In this document: positions 26,549-35,098 of the stretch, piece by piece
Numbering within the stretch: position 1 is the stretch's first letter
Layout: each line of letters opens with the position of its first letter
NCBI RefSeq assembly: GCF_002161595.1
Contig: NZ_NFID01000001.1
Span: 342,725-406,724 of the forward strand
DNA from: Gemmiger sp. An50
GTDB taxonomy: Bacteria > Bacillota > Clostridia > Oscillospirales > Ruminococcaceae
Length of the DNA stretch: 64,000 bases
Direction of reading: 5' to 3'
Notes under the pieces: model-generated
What the model saw: only the letters and a program-made list of their open reading frames with translations
Databases searched by the model: none
What the model was told of the DNA's origin: nothing
Translations under genes and position numbers: made by a program

Positions 26549-26573
26549 GGGTGCGGCAGGGAATACCGCACCC
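26549..26573 (-). terminator. Terminator-like hairpin after winged-helix copy 4
   Basis: GGGTGCGG/CCGCACCC as in copies 1 and 2; the minus-strand tail (TTTATTC) is weaker. Confidence 0.7.
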
Positions 26574-26576
26574 TTT

Positions 26577-27082
26577 CTATACTTCAAATTTATAGCCTAC
26601 ACCGTAAACACTTTTCACGTAGTCCGGCAGATCCGGGGCAATTCTGATTTTCTTTCGCAAGTTGCTTACATGGTTGTTGATTGCCTTTCGGGAATAGTAG
26701 GCATAGTCCTCATGCCATACCAGATCCAGCAGCATTTCATAGGTGAACACCCGTTTTGGATTCTGTATAAGCAAAGCAAAAATTTCAAACTCCTTGACGG
26801 TCAGCGGGATCACCTGACCTCGGACAGTAACAAGGCGCTGCTCCAAGCAGAAATATAAATCACCTTCACGGATTTCTGTCAACGGCTGATTGGCCTGCGG
26901 TGGGATAAAACATTGATCTTGAAAGAGTGTTGTGCATGGGTCATCAGCCGGAATATCGCCAGCCTCATAGTCTCGAATAAACTGAGCCAGTTCCTTCTTT
27001 TGGCAGGGAGAAAGCAAAGCAAACAGTTTTTTACCTATCTGCCTGCCGGAATCTTTCAAGTCCAGTACGGCTAATTTCCCAT
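26577..27082 (-). CDS. OmpR-type winged-helix protein, copy 4 (apparent -1 frameshift)
   Basis: Fourth copy, again 506 nt from ATG GGA AAT TAG to the stop. GGGGGTGATGACAAC precedes the ATG. Codon 9 is TTG, so a conventional start would give 160 residues (26577-27059). It is the most divergent in the N-terminal half (IRDYEAGDIPADDPCTTLFQ) while the DNA-binding half is nearly unchanged. It has its own upstream region containing the AAGATT-type regulator box shared with the module-4 ABC operon, so it is probably regulated by the module-4 two-component system. Confidence 0.82.
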
Positions 27083-27170
27083 GTTGTCATCACCCCCATA
27101 TTTTTCAAATACTTCCTTATCATCTTCTGATAGTTAATTTCTTATAAAATTATCATAAATGCAAGTTTTG

Positions 27171-27187
27171 AAGATTTCATAAAGATT
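27171..27187 (-). promoter_or_regulatory. Regulator direct repeat before winged-helix copy 4
   Basis: AAGATT-5-AAGATT (11 bp start to start) within GAAGATTTCATAAAGATT. The same stretch recurs at 31884-31900 before the immunity operon. The spacing is that of an OmpR-family dimer; the likely binder is the regulator at 28576-29235. Confidence 0.7.
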
Positions 27188-27189
27188 TG

Positions 27190-27214
27190 AAAAAAAGGCG
27201 GCCCAAAGCCGCCC
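27190..27214 (-). terminator. Terminator after module-4 kinase
   Basis: GGGCGGC, TTTG, GGCCGCC followed by a seven-T run on the minus strand, 6 bases after the kinase stop. Confidence 0.9.
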
Positions 27215-27220
27215 TTAAGG

Positions 27221-28585
27221 TCAATACGGAATTGAGATTGTTACCTGTGCGCCACCAGTTTTTTCGGAATTGCTCAAAATAAGCTGTCCGCCATGCTGTT
27301 GGACAATGGATTTTGTAATAAACAGCCCCATTCCGAAATGCAGGTTAGAACTACGGCTGCGGTCTGCCATGTAAAACTGTTCTTCGGCGTGCAGCAAATC
27401 TTCCTGCGAGAAACCGGGGCCTGCATCTGTTACCGAAATTGTCAGACTTCCTTTATCACCCGTCATTGAGATTAAAATGGGGCTGTCCTGCGGAGAATAA
27501 TCCAACGCATTATTTACTATATTCATAATTGCCCGTTCCAGCAGTAATTTATCCGCAGGCAGGACAGCAGGTAAGTGTTCTATTTCCACCTGCAATCCGA
27601 TTTTTTTCGTCTGGCACAGAGCGTCAATCTGCCCCCGTAACTGTTCCACATAGGCAGGCAGATCAATATCCTCCATGTGGAGCTGATAGCCGGTCGCTGC
27701 CCGTGAAATATCAATCAATGTCCGAATATATAACCGCATCTGTTCGGAACTGCTGCTAATATATTCAGCATATAAACGCTGTTCTTTATTCAGCTCTGTT
27801 TCGCTGATAAGGTCAGCATTTCCCTGAATTACTGTCAGGGGTGTTTTCAGATCATGGGCGAGTGCTGCAATCTGTTCCCTCTGTAATTTTTCCGCGTTCC
27901 ATTGCTTTTCCAAAGATGATTTCAAATTGTCTTTCATGGAAGAAAAAGAACATAGGACATCCTCAAATTCTTTGATGTTTGAATGTCCCACTTCAAAATC
28001 AAGATTTTGTTCAGAAATTTCTTTTGTAGCTTCCATAAGTGGGCGAAGTTGTTTGCGAAATATCTTTGCAAACCTTGCTGTTAAAAGGGTAATAACCAGT
28101 AAGGAATTAACAACAATCAAAACCAGCATAAGGATATCTGGGGATGGAAAAAAATCAGGCAGCCACGAAACAGTAAATTGTGAGCCTATAAAATATTGCA
28201 AAACGCACAATTCATTATCCCTAACAACAAGGACATATTGCCGCTTGCTCCCTTGATTGATATATTCTCCTTTTGCATAAGATAGTGCATCTTCCTTTTC
28301 GTCAGCGGCCATATTGCTGTATAACTCGTTAAAGTCCTTGTCTAAAATTAGATAACGGCACCCCTGCGGCAATACCACTTTGGTTACATCGGGTGCAACC
28401 GTCAGTGTCGGAACAATCTCCCTTACTTGTAGCTCACTTTGATTAGCTCTTGTGGCTATCCCCATATTGACGGCGGTTGTTTGCAGCAAAATAGGAACTA
28501 AAATAGCAACGCCCAATAGCACAACGAGCGATAGAGCAAATCTACGGAATAATGCTTTTACGGTATGTGATCTTTTCATTCCCAT
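27221..28585 (-). CDS. Sensor histidine kinase, NisK/SpaK-like
   Basis: 454-residue kinase. TM1 (16-36) and TM2 (about 147-168) flank an extracellular sensor of about 110 residues. A HAMP domain, H-box AALAHDLKTPLTVIQ, N-box NIVNNALDYS and G-boxes DAGPGFS and HFGMGLFITK follow. It overlaps the response regulator by 10 bases. An extracellular sensor of this size fits direct peptide sensing, as in lantibiotic kinases. Met3 is an alternative start. Confidence 0.93.
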   Translation of the reverse strand: MGMKRSHTVKALFRRFALSLVVLLGVAILVPILLQTTAVNMGIATRANQSELQVREIVPTLTVAPDVTKVVLPQGCRYLILDKDFNELYSNMAADEKEDALSYAKGEYINQGSKRQYVLVVRDNELCVLQYFIGSQFTVSWLPDFFPSPDILMLVLIVVNSLLVITLLTARFAKIFRKQLRPLMEATKEISEQNLDFEVGHSNIKEFEDVLCSFSSMKDNLKSSLEKQWNAEKLQREQIAALAHDLKTPLTVIQGNADLISETELNKEQRLYAEYISSSSEQMRLYIRTLIDISRAATGYQLHMEDIDLPAYVEQLRGQIDALCQTKKIGLQVEIEHLPAVLPADKLLLERAIMNIVNNALDYSPQDSPILISMTGDKGSLTISVTDAGPGFSQEDLLHAEEQFYMADRSRSSNLHFGMGLFITKSIVQQHGGQLILSNSEKTGGAQVTISIPY

Positions 28586-29235
28586 TTATACCCAATCCCC
28601 CAGACTGTAGAAATTGGCTGAATATTTAGCTTTTCCAGTTTGGCACGAATATTTTTTATATGAGTAGCAATGGTAGAATTATCGCTATCACCATCCAAAC
28701 CGAAAACAGCTTCATAAATCTGTTCTTTGGTAAACACTTGACCTTTATTTCGGGCAAGATACTCACAAATAAGATATTCACTTTTCGTCAAAGTTACTCG
28801 ATTTCCCGCAACCCAAAGTTCTTTCGCTGCCAAGTCAAATTTAATTCTCTCAAATGTGAGGGTGGAATGTCGTTCTCGCTGTTCACGACGCAAATGCGCG
28901 TTTACTCTGGCCCTTAATTCCGCTATGCGAAACGGTTTTGTAATATAATCATCAGCACCTATACCCAAACCATATAGTATATCTTCTTCCAGCGTTTTTG
29001 CCGTTAAAAAGAGAATAGGGCAGTCAACTATATTTCTGATTTTTTTGCAATATTCAAAGCCGTCCACTCCCGGCATCATCACATCTAAAAGGATAATGTC
29101 GTATAAATGGAGTTTCTGCATATCTACATCAGCGACAGTTTGGCAAGCTGTTATCAAATAGCCATCTTTCCTAAGACCATTCTTTATCAGTTCTAAGATG
29201 GGCTGTTCATCATCCACCACAAGTATATGCGTCAC
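28576..29235 (-). CDS. OmpR-family response regulator, NisR/SpaR-like
   Basis: 219 residues. Receiver with D8-D9, phospho-acceptor D51 (ILLDVMMPGVDG), TAKT and TKPF; winged-helix effector with LTKSEYLICEYLARN, TIATHIKNIRAKLEK and TVWGIGYKWE. Downstream kinase coupled by overlap. The probable target is the AAGATT repeat upstream of the ABC operon and of winged-helix copy 4. Confidence 0.94.
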   Translation of the reverse strand: MTHILVVDDEQPILELIKNGLRKDGYLITACQTVADVDMQKLHLYDIILLDVMMPGVDGFEYCKKIRNIVDCPILFLTAKTLEEDILYGLGIGADDYITKPFRIAELRARVNAHLRREQRERHSTLTFERIKFDLAAKELWVAGNRVTLTKSEYLICEYLARNKGQVFTKEQIYEAVFGLDGDSDNSTIATHIKNIRAKLEKLNIQPISTVWGIGYKWE

Positions 29236-29274
29236 AAGATCACCTCCATTTTTATTATATCACTCCATGCGGCT

Positions 29275-29652
29275 TTAGTCAGTCATGTCTTTTGCTGTTG
29301 CTTGCCGGTATTCATTGTTTATGTTGACAGCAACAGCAACACTTGTATCAACATTTTCGATACGGTACACATATCCAAAGCTGAAATCTTTTCCCTCTAC
29401 ATTCTTGAAACGCTTTGATACTTGTCCGATTTCTTCTTCCAAGTCTGTTCTGTTCAGGCAGATGTCCGTAATGACATAGGTTGTTCCGTCATAAGATATT
29501 TCACTGTAATCCGCAGTATTCAGCTCATAATAGGGCAATGTTTCATTTAGCTTTTCGTTTTTATCCGCCGTATCGCGTAAGTTTCCACACGCTGATAATA
29601 TAAGCACACTCATCAGAAACAGAGATACCATTGTAAACGCTTTTTTAGTCAT
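29275..29652 (-). CDS. NisI/SpaI-like lantibiotic immunity lipoprotein
   Basis: 125-residue lipoprotein. The signal peptide ends in lipobox LSAC (Cys22). The mature domain of about 100 residues begins with a charged linker and has beta-strand patterns (YSEISYDGTTYVITD, FGYVYRIENVDTSVAVAVN) that resemble SpaI/NisI immunity domains. It overlaps the permease gene by 8 bases. Such lipoproteins bind the lantibiotic outside the membrane and work with the ABC exporter. Family assignment is by size, lipobox and context. Confidence 0.75.
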   Translation of the reverse strand: MTKKAFTMVSLFLMSVLILSACGNLRDTADKNEKLNETLPYYELNTADYSEISYDGTTYVITDICLNRTDLEEEIGQVSKRFKNVEGKDFSFGYVYRIENVDTSVAVAVNINNEYRQATAKDMTD

Positions 29653-30394
29653 TTCCTTTACCTCCTTCCCAAGAGCAAAACCAAATTATGCTAAAAAGGA
29701 AAAACAAAAGCGAACACAGCAGAGCGATCACGATGCCACTCATAAAATCAGCACTTAATAGCTTGAAAATATCTGGCTGGCTCCATTCAAGCACGATATA
29801 ATCCATGGAGCGTACCCCCCATGCCCAAGGATTATATTTCCACACAACATCGCCTAATCCAGTTATCATAAGTGCTGCAATCAAGCTGCCTGCAATGCCA
29901 AGCCCCATAGAAGCGCCTTTGCCAAAATTCAAGCCAACAAACAAATGTATCAGATATAAAGGAAGAGAGGTCAATATTAGTAAAGTACCGGCTTTCAGAT
30001 ATAGTGCAAACGGTGCCTCTTGATATATAAGCGCAAAAACGCCCAGTGCTAATACTACTGCTCCGATGGCTCCGATTATCAGCAACAAAATCTTTCCAAT
30101 ATAGGTGGCGGGACGAGATGGAATTGTACCAAGCATGAGTTGATAATGTCCCGCTTGATGTTCAATCTGAACTACTATTCCAACGATAATGCCTGCCAGA
30201 AACGGAAAAGATACTGCTAAAACCTCCAAATACGCACTAACCTTTGTTTGGACATCCCAGCCGGAAACCAGAAAATACCCAGCAAAAATGATAGCTCCCA
30301 GTAAAGGGATCAGTATGTGGATGTAGAGCAATACACTATGTTTACATTTCAAGAACTCGGCTTTCAGGCAACGAAAGATTGAGGTCATTATCAT
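29645..30394 (-). CDS. Lantibiotic-immunity ABC permease (SpaG/MutG-like)
   Basis: 249 residues, six TMs, basic N-terminus (RCLKAEFLKCKHS). VQIEHQAGHYQLMLGTIPSR after TM2 matches the EpiE/MutG pattern. Two ATGs are possible; the second (30388) has better spacing from GGAGG. It overlaps the previous permease stop by 4 bases. Confidence 0.87.
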   Translation of the reverse strand: MIMTSIFRCLKAEFLKCKHSVLLYIHILIPLLGAIIFAGYFLVSGWDVQTKVSAYLEVLAVSFPFLAGIIVGIVVQIEHQAGHYQLMLGTIPSRPATYIGKILLLIIGAIGAVVLALGVFALIYQEAPFALYLKAGTLLILTSLPLYLIHLFVGLNFGKGASMGLGIAGSLIAALMITGLGDVVWKYNPWAWGVRSMDYIVLEWSQPDIFKLLSADFMSGIVIALLCSLLFFLFSIIWFCSWEGGKGND

Positions 30395-31128
30395 TTTACC
30401 TCCTTTTCAAATCCTTTTGCCGTAACAAGCGAAAGAAGTACAAACACAATTACGGAAAGTAGAAGTGTGAAGCCAATTTCCACAAATGTGAGTGGAGTGT
30501 TTTGCATTGTTGTGGGTACTCCGTTCGGCATGATTTTTAGTACAGAGATCATCAAATGTGGAACCCAGCTATACGGACATAAAAACCACAAATTCGAGGT
30601 CGCTGCAAAAATCCCTAAGATACTGCCAACTCCTACATTCAGAACAACAGTCAAAAAGATGCCAACCTTTTTTGAAAGCCATAGGGACAACGGCACTTCC
30701 CACAAGCTTGCAATTACAATGCAAAGTGTACCGAAAACAGCCCGTAAAACATTGACAGCGAGAGGAATTTCATAAACCGCAAAAATTATATAGCCGCCAA
30801 CCAGATTTAAGACAAGAAACAATAGATTTCCCCATGTCACATAAAGTCCGGCAATTCCAATTTTTGCTTTCCATGTTTCCCTTAGATCAACTGGTAAGGT
30901 GAGAACAGCCTGATATTTCAATTTGCCGTTATCCCGCTGTTCCAACATAGCACATACCAATGTTAAGAAACCGGGATAGAGCAAGATATACCACCAATTA
31001 TAGGAATTGAGCTGGAACCAAAGAGGCGCAAAGATATTCATAAGCACCGTGACCACTGGTGCAAGCACTATCAACTTTTTGGCAAAAGTTCTCTTGTTCT
31101 TCAAATGTTCAGCCTGCAAATAGTTCAT
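30391..31128 (-). CDS. Lantibiotic-immunity ABC permease (SpaE/MutE-like)
   Basis: 245 residues, six TMs, N-terminus LQAEHLKNKRTFAKKL, typical of the MutE/EpiE family, and MLEQRDNGKLKYQAVLTLPV after TM2. It follows the ATPase by 2 bases. With the next gene it forms the membrane part of the module-4 exporter. Confidence 0.88.
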   Translation of the reverse strand: MNYLQAEHLKNKRTFAKKLIVLAPVVTVLMNIFAPLWFQLNSYNWWYILLYPGFLTLVCAMLEQRDNGKLKYQAVLTLPVDLRETWKAKIGIAGLYVTWGNLLFLVLNLVGGYIIFAVYEIPLAVNVLRAVFGTLCIVIASLWEVPLSLWLSKKVGIFLTVVLNVGVGSILGIFAATSNLWFLCPYSWVPHLMISVLKIMPNGVPTTMQNTPLTFVEIGFTLLLSVIVFVLLSLVTAKGFEKEVK

Positions 31129-31130
31129 AC

Positions 31131-31832
31131 TTACACCTCCTTAGAGTATTCGCGAACGACTTCCATAAACAGTTTTTCCAAATCTTCCCCTGCATGGAGT
31201 TGACTTTCATATCCCAACACACCACCGGCAATAATGCCTACATGGTCGGCAATCTGCTGGACTTCCGATAAAATGTGGCTGGACAAAATCACTGTAATCC
31301 CTTTTGCTGGGAAAGAACGGATCAGTTCCCGTAGTTCTTCAATGCCTACCGGGTCAAGACCATTGGTAGGCTCGTCAAGAATTAAAAGCTGCGGGTTATT
31401 CAGCAAGGCGATGGCAATGCCAAGCCGCTGCTTCATACCGAGGGAAAATTGTCCGGCCCGCTTCTTACCTGTATCGGTCAGACGGACGATGTGCAGGACT
31501 TCATCAATTCGATTATCCGGCAGCCCCAGCATCGTTGTCCGCACTTTCAGATTTTCGTATGCGGTCAGGTTTTCATATAAGGGCGGCGTTTCAATCAATG
31601 CACCGATCTGTGTCAAATCGCCACGCTGCCACGGATGACCGTCAAACTCGATGCTGCCGGAAGTGGGCCTCAAAATACCTGTAATCATTTTTAGCGTGGT
31701 AGACTTGCCTGCACCATTCGGCCCCAGTAGTCCATATACGGAATTTCTCTCGATGTTCAGCGATACGTTATTTACCGCCATCTGCCCTTTGAAGTTTTTG
31801 CAGAGGTCGGTTGTTTTCAAAATCATATCCAT
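31131..31832 (-). CDS. Lantibiotic-immunity ABC ATPase (SpaF/MutF-like)
   Basis: 233-residue ATPase. Walker A GPNGAGKS (37-44), signature FSLGMKQRLG, Walker B LLILDEPTNGLDP. The gene opens the module-4 operon, whose order is ATPase, permease, permease, lipoprotein, regulator, kinase. That order matches complete NisFEG-I-RK-type immunity without biosynthetic genes, so the module protects against foreign peptides. Confidence 0.93.
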   Translation of the reverse strand: MDMILKTTDLCKNFKGQMAVNNVSLNIERNSVYGLLGPNGAGKSTTLKMITGILRPTSGSIEFDGHPWQRGDLTQIGALIETPPLYENLTAYENLKVRTTMLGLPDNRIDEVLHIVRLTDTGKKRAGQFSLGMKQRLGIAIALLNNPQLLILDEPTNGLDPVGIEELRELIRSFPAKGITVILSSHILSEVQQIADHVGIIAGGVLGYESQLHAGEDLEKLFMEVVREYSKEV

Positions 31833-31883
31833 GCTTTCAAGTCCTTTCTTTTGATTTCAAAGACAGGGTACAAAATAACTTTG

Positions 31884-31900
31884 AAGATTTCATAAAGATT
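31884..31900 (-). promoter_or_regulatory. Regulator direct repeat before the immunity operon
   Basis: AAGATT-5-AAGATT, 52 bases upstream of the ATPase start, identical in core to 27171-27187. Confidence 0.7.
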
Positions 31901-31947
31901 GCAAAAAATAAAAAACAACTCGAAAGCAGTCTGCGAAATCACCAATA

Positions 31948-32025
31948 CTATAATTTTACAGAAGTGTCATGGTTTCGGTGAATTCCACCAACAAGTTATG
32001 ACAAAGCCAGGTACTATTGGCACAG
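31948..32025. repeat. Right copy of cargo-flanking direct repeat
   Basis: Partner of 6702-6780 in the same orientation. No winged-helix gene or GGGTGCGG hairpin accompanies this copy; it abuts the relaxase end of the backbone. Confidence 0.6.
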
Positions 32026-32072
32026 ATAAGTTGGCTAATATTCTATTGATAAGGTTGTAAATTCGGAATTTT

Positions 32073-33464
32073 TTAAGAGTGTTCTATAGTTTGATTTTTC
32101 TCTGTAGACGATCCCAGCAGATAGTCAATATTGGCCTTCACATTCTGCAGCTCCCGCATTTCTTCCCGTACCTGTTTATATTCCGCATAGGCTTTTTTCT
32201 TGGCCTCCAGCACTTCGGCATATTCTTCCCGCAGAGCTTTTATGGTAGGCAGCTTCCCCACGCCCAGGCTGTCAAAGTATTTCTTTGCTGCCTGGTGGAT
32301 CAGGATGTCGGCCTCATGCTCGGCCCGGAACTTTTTGCTGTAACCGGCTTTTCGATACTCAATGTAGACAGTTCTCGTCTTAGAGTAGTTGACGATCTGT
32401 TTCTGCAATTCTCCATTTTGAGATAAACGGCTCTCCATATCCTTGATCTGCGTGGAAAGCTCATTAAACCGGGAAGTCATGGCCTGGGACTTTGCTTGAA
32501 GGTCCTCATAGCTCATATTCCCATGCTCCTTCAAGTAAGCAACAGCTTTCGCAAGCTGCTTCACATTGAACACTTTGGCCCAACGCTCATAACCGGCGCC
32601 TTTACCGGCCCGCATTGCGGCGTCAATATCAATCAGCATCTTCACCGAAGAATTGGACCGTTTGGGCTGAACAGAGGAAATATAGGTTCCGGCGATCCTT
32701 TCCCGTATGGCCTGCTCGGTATAATCTCCTTTCAGAGTATTGCAGCGAGTAGGCTTCTTTTGGCCGGGAACACGGAAGTTGACAGATTTCCCGCGCCGGG
32801 TGACTTCCACACCGGACGCTTCCAGAATTTTGAGAAAATCCTCAAAGGTGGAGGGGGACTGCTCCAGGGCGGCGTCAATGGCCTGTCGGATTTGATTCTG
32901 AAAGGAAAGAGGTTTGTTTCCATCACCCAGCCATTTCCCATAATGGCCGCGGCTGGGTTTGGGATCTTCGACAATAGAAAGGCCATGCTCCAGGCACAAC
33001 TTATCGCTGATCCGGCGCAAAGCCCAGGAGGAACCCCAGAAGTTGCGGAATTTCCGGGTACATTCCAAATTTACCGCGCTCACGATGATATGATTATGGA
33101 CATGGTGCTTGTCTATGTGCGTGCAGACGATAAAAGCGTTGTTTCCCTTCGTCAGCCTCAGGGCAAGTTCCTGGCCGATCTGATTGGCTTCCTCCGGCGT
33201 CACTTCACCAGGCTTAAACGCTTGCCGGAAGTGATAGGCAATCACATCATCTGTGCCCCGGACTCTGCCGGTCAGGTTGATATACTGCCGCTTGGCTAAG
33301 GTAAATTCTGCATCCGCTGTACGGGTATCACACTCAAAACCGTAAATCAGCTTCCCATAGTCGGTTTTCTCTGGATTTTCTACATAATCAATGATGTCCT
33401 CGATTGCGGTGGAGAAGGAGCGGCCCTCTCCGATATGCAAAGGCATCAGCCTTGTGGTCGCCAT
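32073..33464 (-). CDS. MobA/VirD2-type relaxase (MOBP)
   Basis: 463-residue nickase that starts conjugal transfer by cutting at oriT. The start is ATG after AAAGGAGGTGG; 11 more in-frame codons upstream have no ribosome site. The N-terminal domain has candidate catalytic Tyr in the first 45 residues and the metal-binding triad region THIDKHHVHNHII (His116, 121, 123 and 125). A basic middle and a C-terminal coiled coil (350-455) follow. It is last in an operon with MobC and several ICE accessory genes. Confidence 0.93.
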   Translation of the reverse strand: MATTRLMPLHIGEGRSFSTAIEDIIDYVENPEKTDYGKLIYGFECDTRTADAEFTLAKRQYINLTGRVRGTDDVIAYHFRQAFKPGEVTPEEANQIGQELALRLTKGNNAFIVCTHIDKHHVHNHIIVSAVNLECTRKFRNFWGSSWALRRISDKLCLEHGLSIVEDPKPSRGHYGKWLGDGNKPLSFQNQIRQAIDAALEQSPSTFEDFLKILEASGVEVTRRGKSVNFRVPGQKKPTRCNTLKGDYTEQAIRERIAGTYISSVQPKRSNSSVKMLIDIDAAMRAGKGAGYERWAKVFNVKQLAKAVAYLKEHGNMSYEDLQAKSQAMTSRFNELSTQIKDMESRLSQNGELQKQIVNYSKTRTVYIEYRKAGYSKKFRAEHEADILIHQAAKKYFDSLGVGKLPTIKALREEYAEVLEAKKKAYAEYKQVREEMRELQNVKANIDYLLGSSTEKNQTIEHS

Positions 33465-33556
33465 TGTCCACCTCCTTTGAAGAATGTGCGTTACCAAAAC
33501 ATTTTCAATAAATAAAAAAGCGGCCCGCCGGTTGATCGGCGGGCCAAATCCTTACC

Positions 33557-33958
33557 TTATGCAATTTTGTATCGTGCCCGCAGGTGAAGGGCAAAGACCA
33601 GTACCGCCCCCAGCGCCCACACCACATAGGTCCACACCATATCCTTGCCGGAAAACTCATAGGCCATGGTAGCGAAAACAAATCCCCATACAATGGACAG
33701 ACCGCCGCCGATCAGCCAGAAGCCGGGGCGGGTACAGTGCAGCAGGAGAAGCCCCAAAAGGACAGCAATGCCAATCACAACCGCCAGGGCAGGATGAACC
33801 CCTAAAAGCCCGTGGGAAAGAAAGCCCGCCAGGATTGCCAGCGCAATGCTGTCAAAAACAATGATGTTTCCCCAAAAAAGCCCGATCACCGTCACAATCA
33901 GTCCGATCACAATGCCGATTAGCAACTCTAAGCCAACGGCCAGTAAAGCAGCGCCCAT
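33557..33958 (-). CDS. Small polytopic membrane protein
   Basis: 133 residues, four to five hydrophobic helices, basic C-terminal tail (LRARYKIA). No family recognised. It lies between MobC and the relaxase in the mobilisation operon. It could be a membrane accessory of transfer, or unrelated. Confidence 0.75.
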   Translation of the reverse strand: MGAALLAVGLELLIGIVIGLIVTVIGLFWGNIIVFDSIALAILAGFLSHGLLGVHPALAVVIGIAVLLGLLLLHCTRPGFWLIGGGLSIVWGFVFATMAYEFSGKDMVWTYVVWALGAVLVFALHLRARYKIA

Positions 33959-34049
33959 ACGATGGCCTCCCTTCTCAAAAACAGGTTTTCTCCTTCTATG
34001 AAAATTCTACCGCTCCCGGCCACAGGAAAGCAACCGTTTTTTTGAATGT

Positions 34050-34394
34050 TCATGGAATGTTTGTAAATTCTGTCAGCAGCTTTTTTGCAATTTCCCAAAG
34101 CCCATCCATGCGGGATTGCAGATCTGCAATATCCACCGCATAGATACTGCCGGTCTCATGGGCTTTCCGAGCATACTGGTTCAGATTGTTGGAGCAGATA
34201 CGCAGCAGCCGGGTCAGCTCCCGGACTTCGGACAGATCCAGGTTGATCACATATCCGTCAATCGCCATTTTACGGATAAAAGCCGAAGTATTTGTGATAC
34301 CGGTTTGCGCCATGCGTTCCCTGATCTTATCCATTTCCTGTTCTGAAATCAAAATGTGAATCTGGGCGCTGCGTTTTTCTTTTGGGGCCTTCAT
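34050..34394 (-). CDS. MobC-like relaxosome accessory protein
   Basis: 114 residues. The N-terminal ribbon-helix-helix-like part (AQIHILISEQEMDKIRERMAQTGI) and the C-terminal SNNLNQYARKAHETGSIYAVDIADLQ match MobC proteins that help the relaxase melt and nick oriT. It overlaps the preceding gene by 4 bases. Confidence 0.9.
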   Translation of the reverse strand: MKAPKEKRSAQIHILISEQEMDKIRERMAQTGITNTSAFIRKMAIDGYVINLDLSEVRELTRLLRICSNNLNQYARKAHETGSIYAVDIADLQSRMDGLWEIAKKLLTEFTNIP

Positions 34395-35095
34395 CGCTGG
34401 GGCTGTTCCTTTGTCTTTTTGTTAGGAGCCGGGCGCGGAGCATTTGCGGCGGCCTCTTTCAGAAAGTGGGTGACAGAACGCTTTTCTGCCGCAATCATTT
34501 GATCCAGGTGATTTTCAAACACGCCGGGTATAAAGTTATGCCGGTATTCCTGTTCGCTTGCCAGAATCCCGCGCAGCAGGCCCGGAACAGCCGGCTCCAG
34601 CCGGAATTTCTCGGCTTTGCCAAATTGGGCGTGAAGGGACAGCTTATGCTCATGGTAATACGCATAACGAAATTCCATTGGCTCGCTCTGGCCTTCAAAC
34701 TGGACGGTCACGGACGCAGCGGGAAGGGCGGTCCGTTCAATATGCTCCGCCATAGCCCTGTAATCCTGCGTATAGAGATTTCCCTTGATTGCAGCGCCTT
34801 CCATGCCGGTGATCTCCACCGTGTACGCAAGGATCGTATCACGGGTATCTTTGTAAAACTGCCAGGTGTAAAACGCATCGGAATCCCGGATAAAAACATC
34901 CCGTTCCCGGAAGCACCATGTCCCGGAGGGGCGGGACATCCAGAACAGCGGGGTACGCTCCGGGTGCTTTGTTTGGGCGATACGCTCCATGCTGCCAACA
35001 TCATATTCAAAATCAGATTGATAATGCTTTGTGTTCCGTTCCATAACAGAGCGGAGGCATTGTTCCACATCCACATTTTCAAATTTCAGCTTCAA
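34391..35095 (-). CDS. ICE accessory protein of unknown function
   Basis: 234 residues, soluble, mixed alpha/beta, with a basic Pro-rich C-terminal tail (APRPAPNKKTKEQPQR). Motifs seen are HPERTPLFWMSRPSGTWCF and FYTWQFYKDTRDTILAY. No family recognised. It sits between MobC and another unknown ICE gene with minimal spacing, so it is part of the mobilisation operon. Confidence 0.75.
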   Translation of the reverse strand: MKLKFENVDVEQCLRSVMERNTKHYQSDFEYDVGSMERIAQTKHPERTPLFWMSRPSGTWCFRERDVFIRDSDAFYTWQFYKDTRDTILAYTVEITGMEGAAIKGNLYTQDYRAMAEHIERTALPAASVTVQFEGQSEPMEFRYAYYHEHKLSLHAQFGKAEKFRLEPAVPGLLRGILASEQEYRHNFIPGVFENHLDQMIAAEKRSVTHFLKEAAANAPRPAPNKKTKEQPQR

Positions 35096-35098
35096 GCC

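Noticed and set aside
6828..27082. Winged-helix copies as dead fragments of response regulators
   Set aside because: All four keep equal length, an intact effector domain, ribosome sites and terminators, and most differences are conservative, so they look functional.
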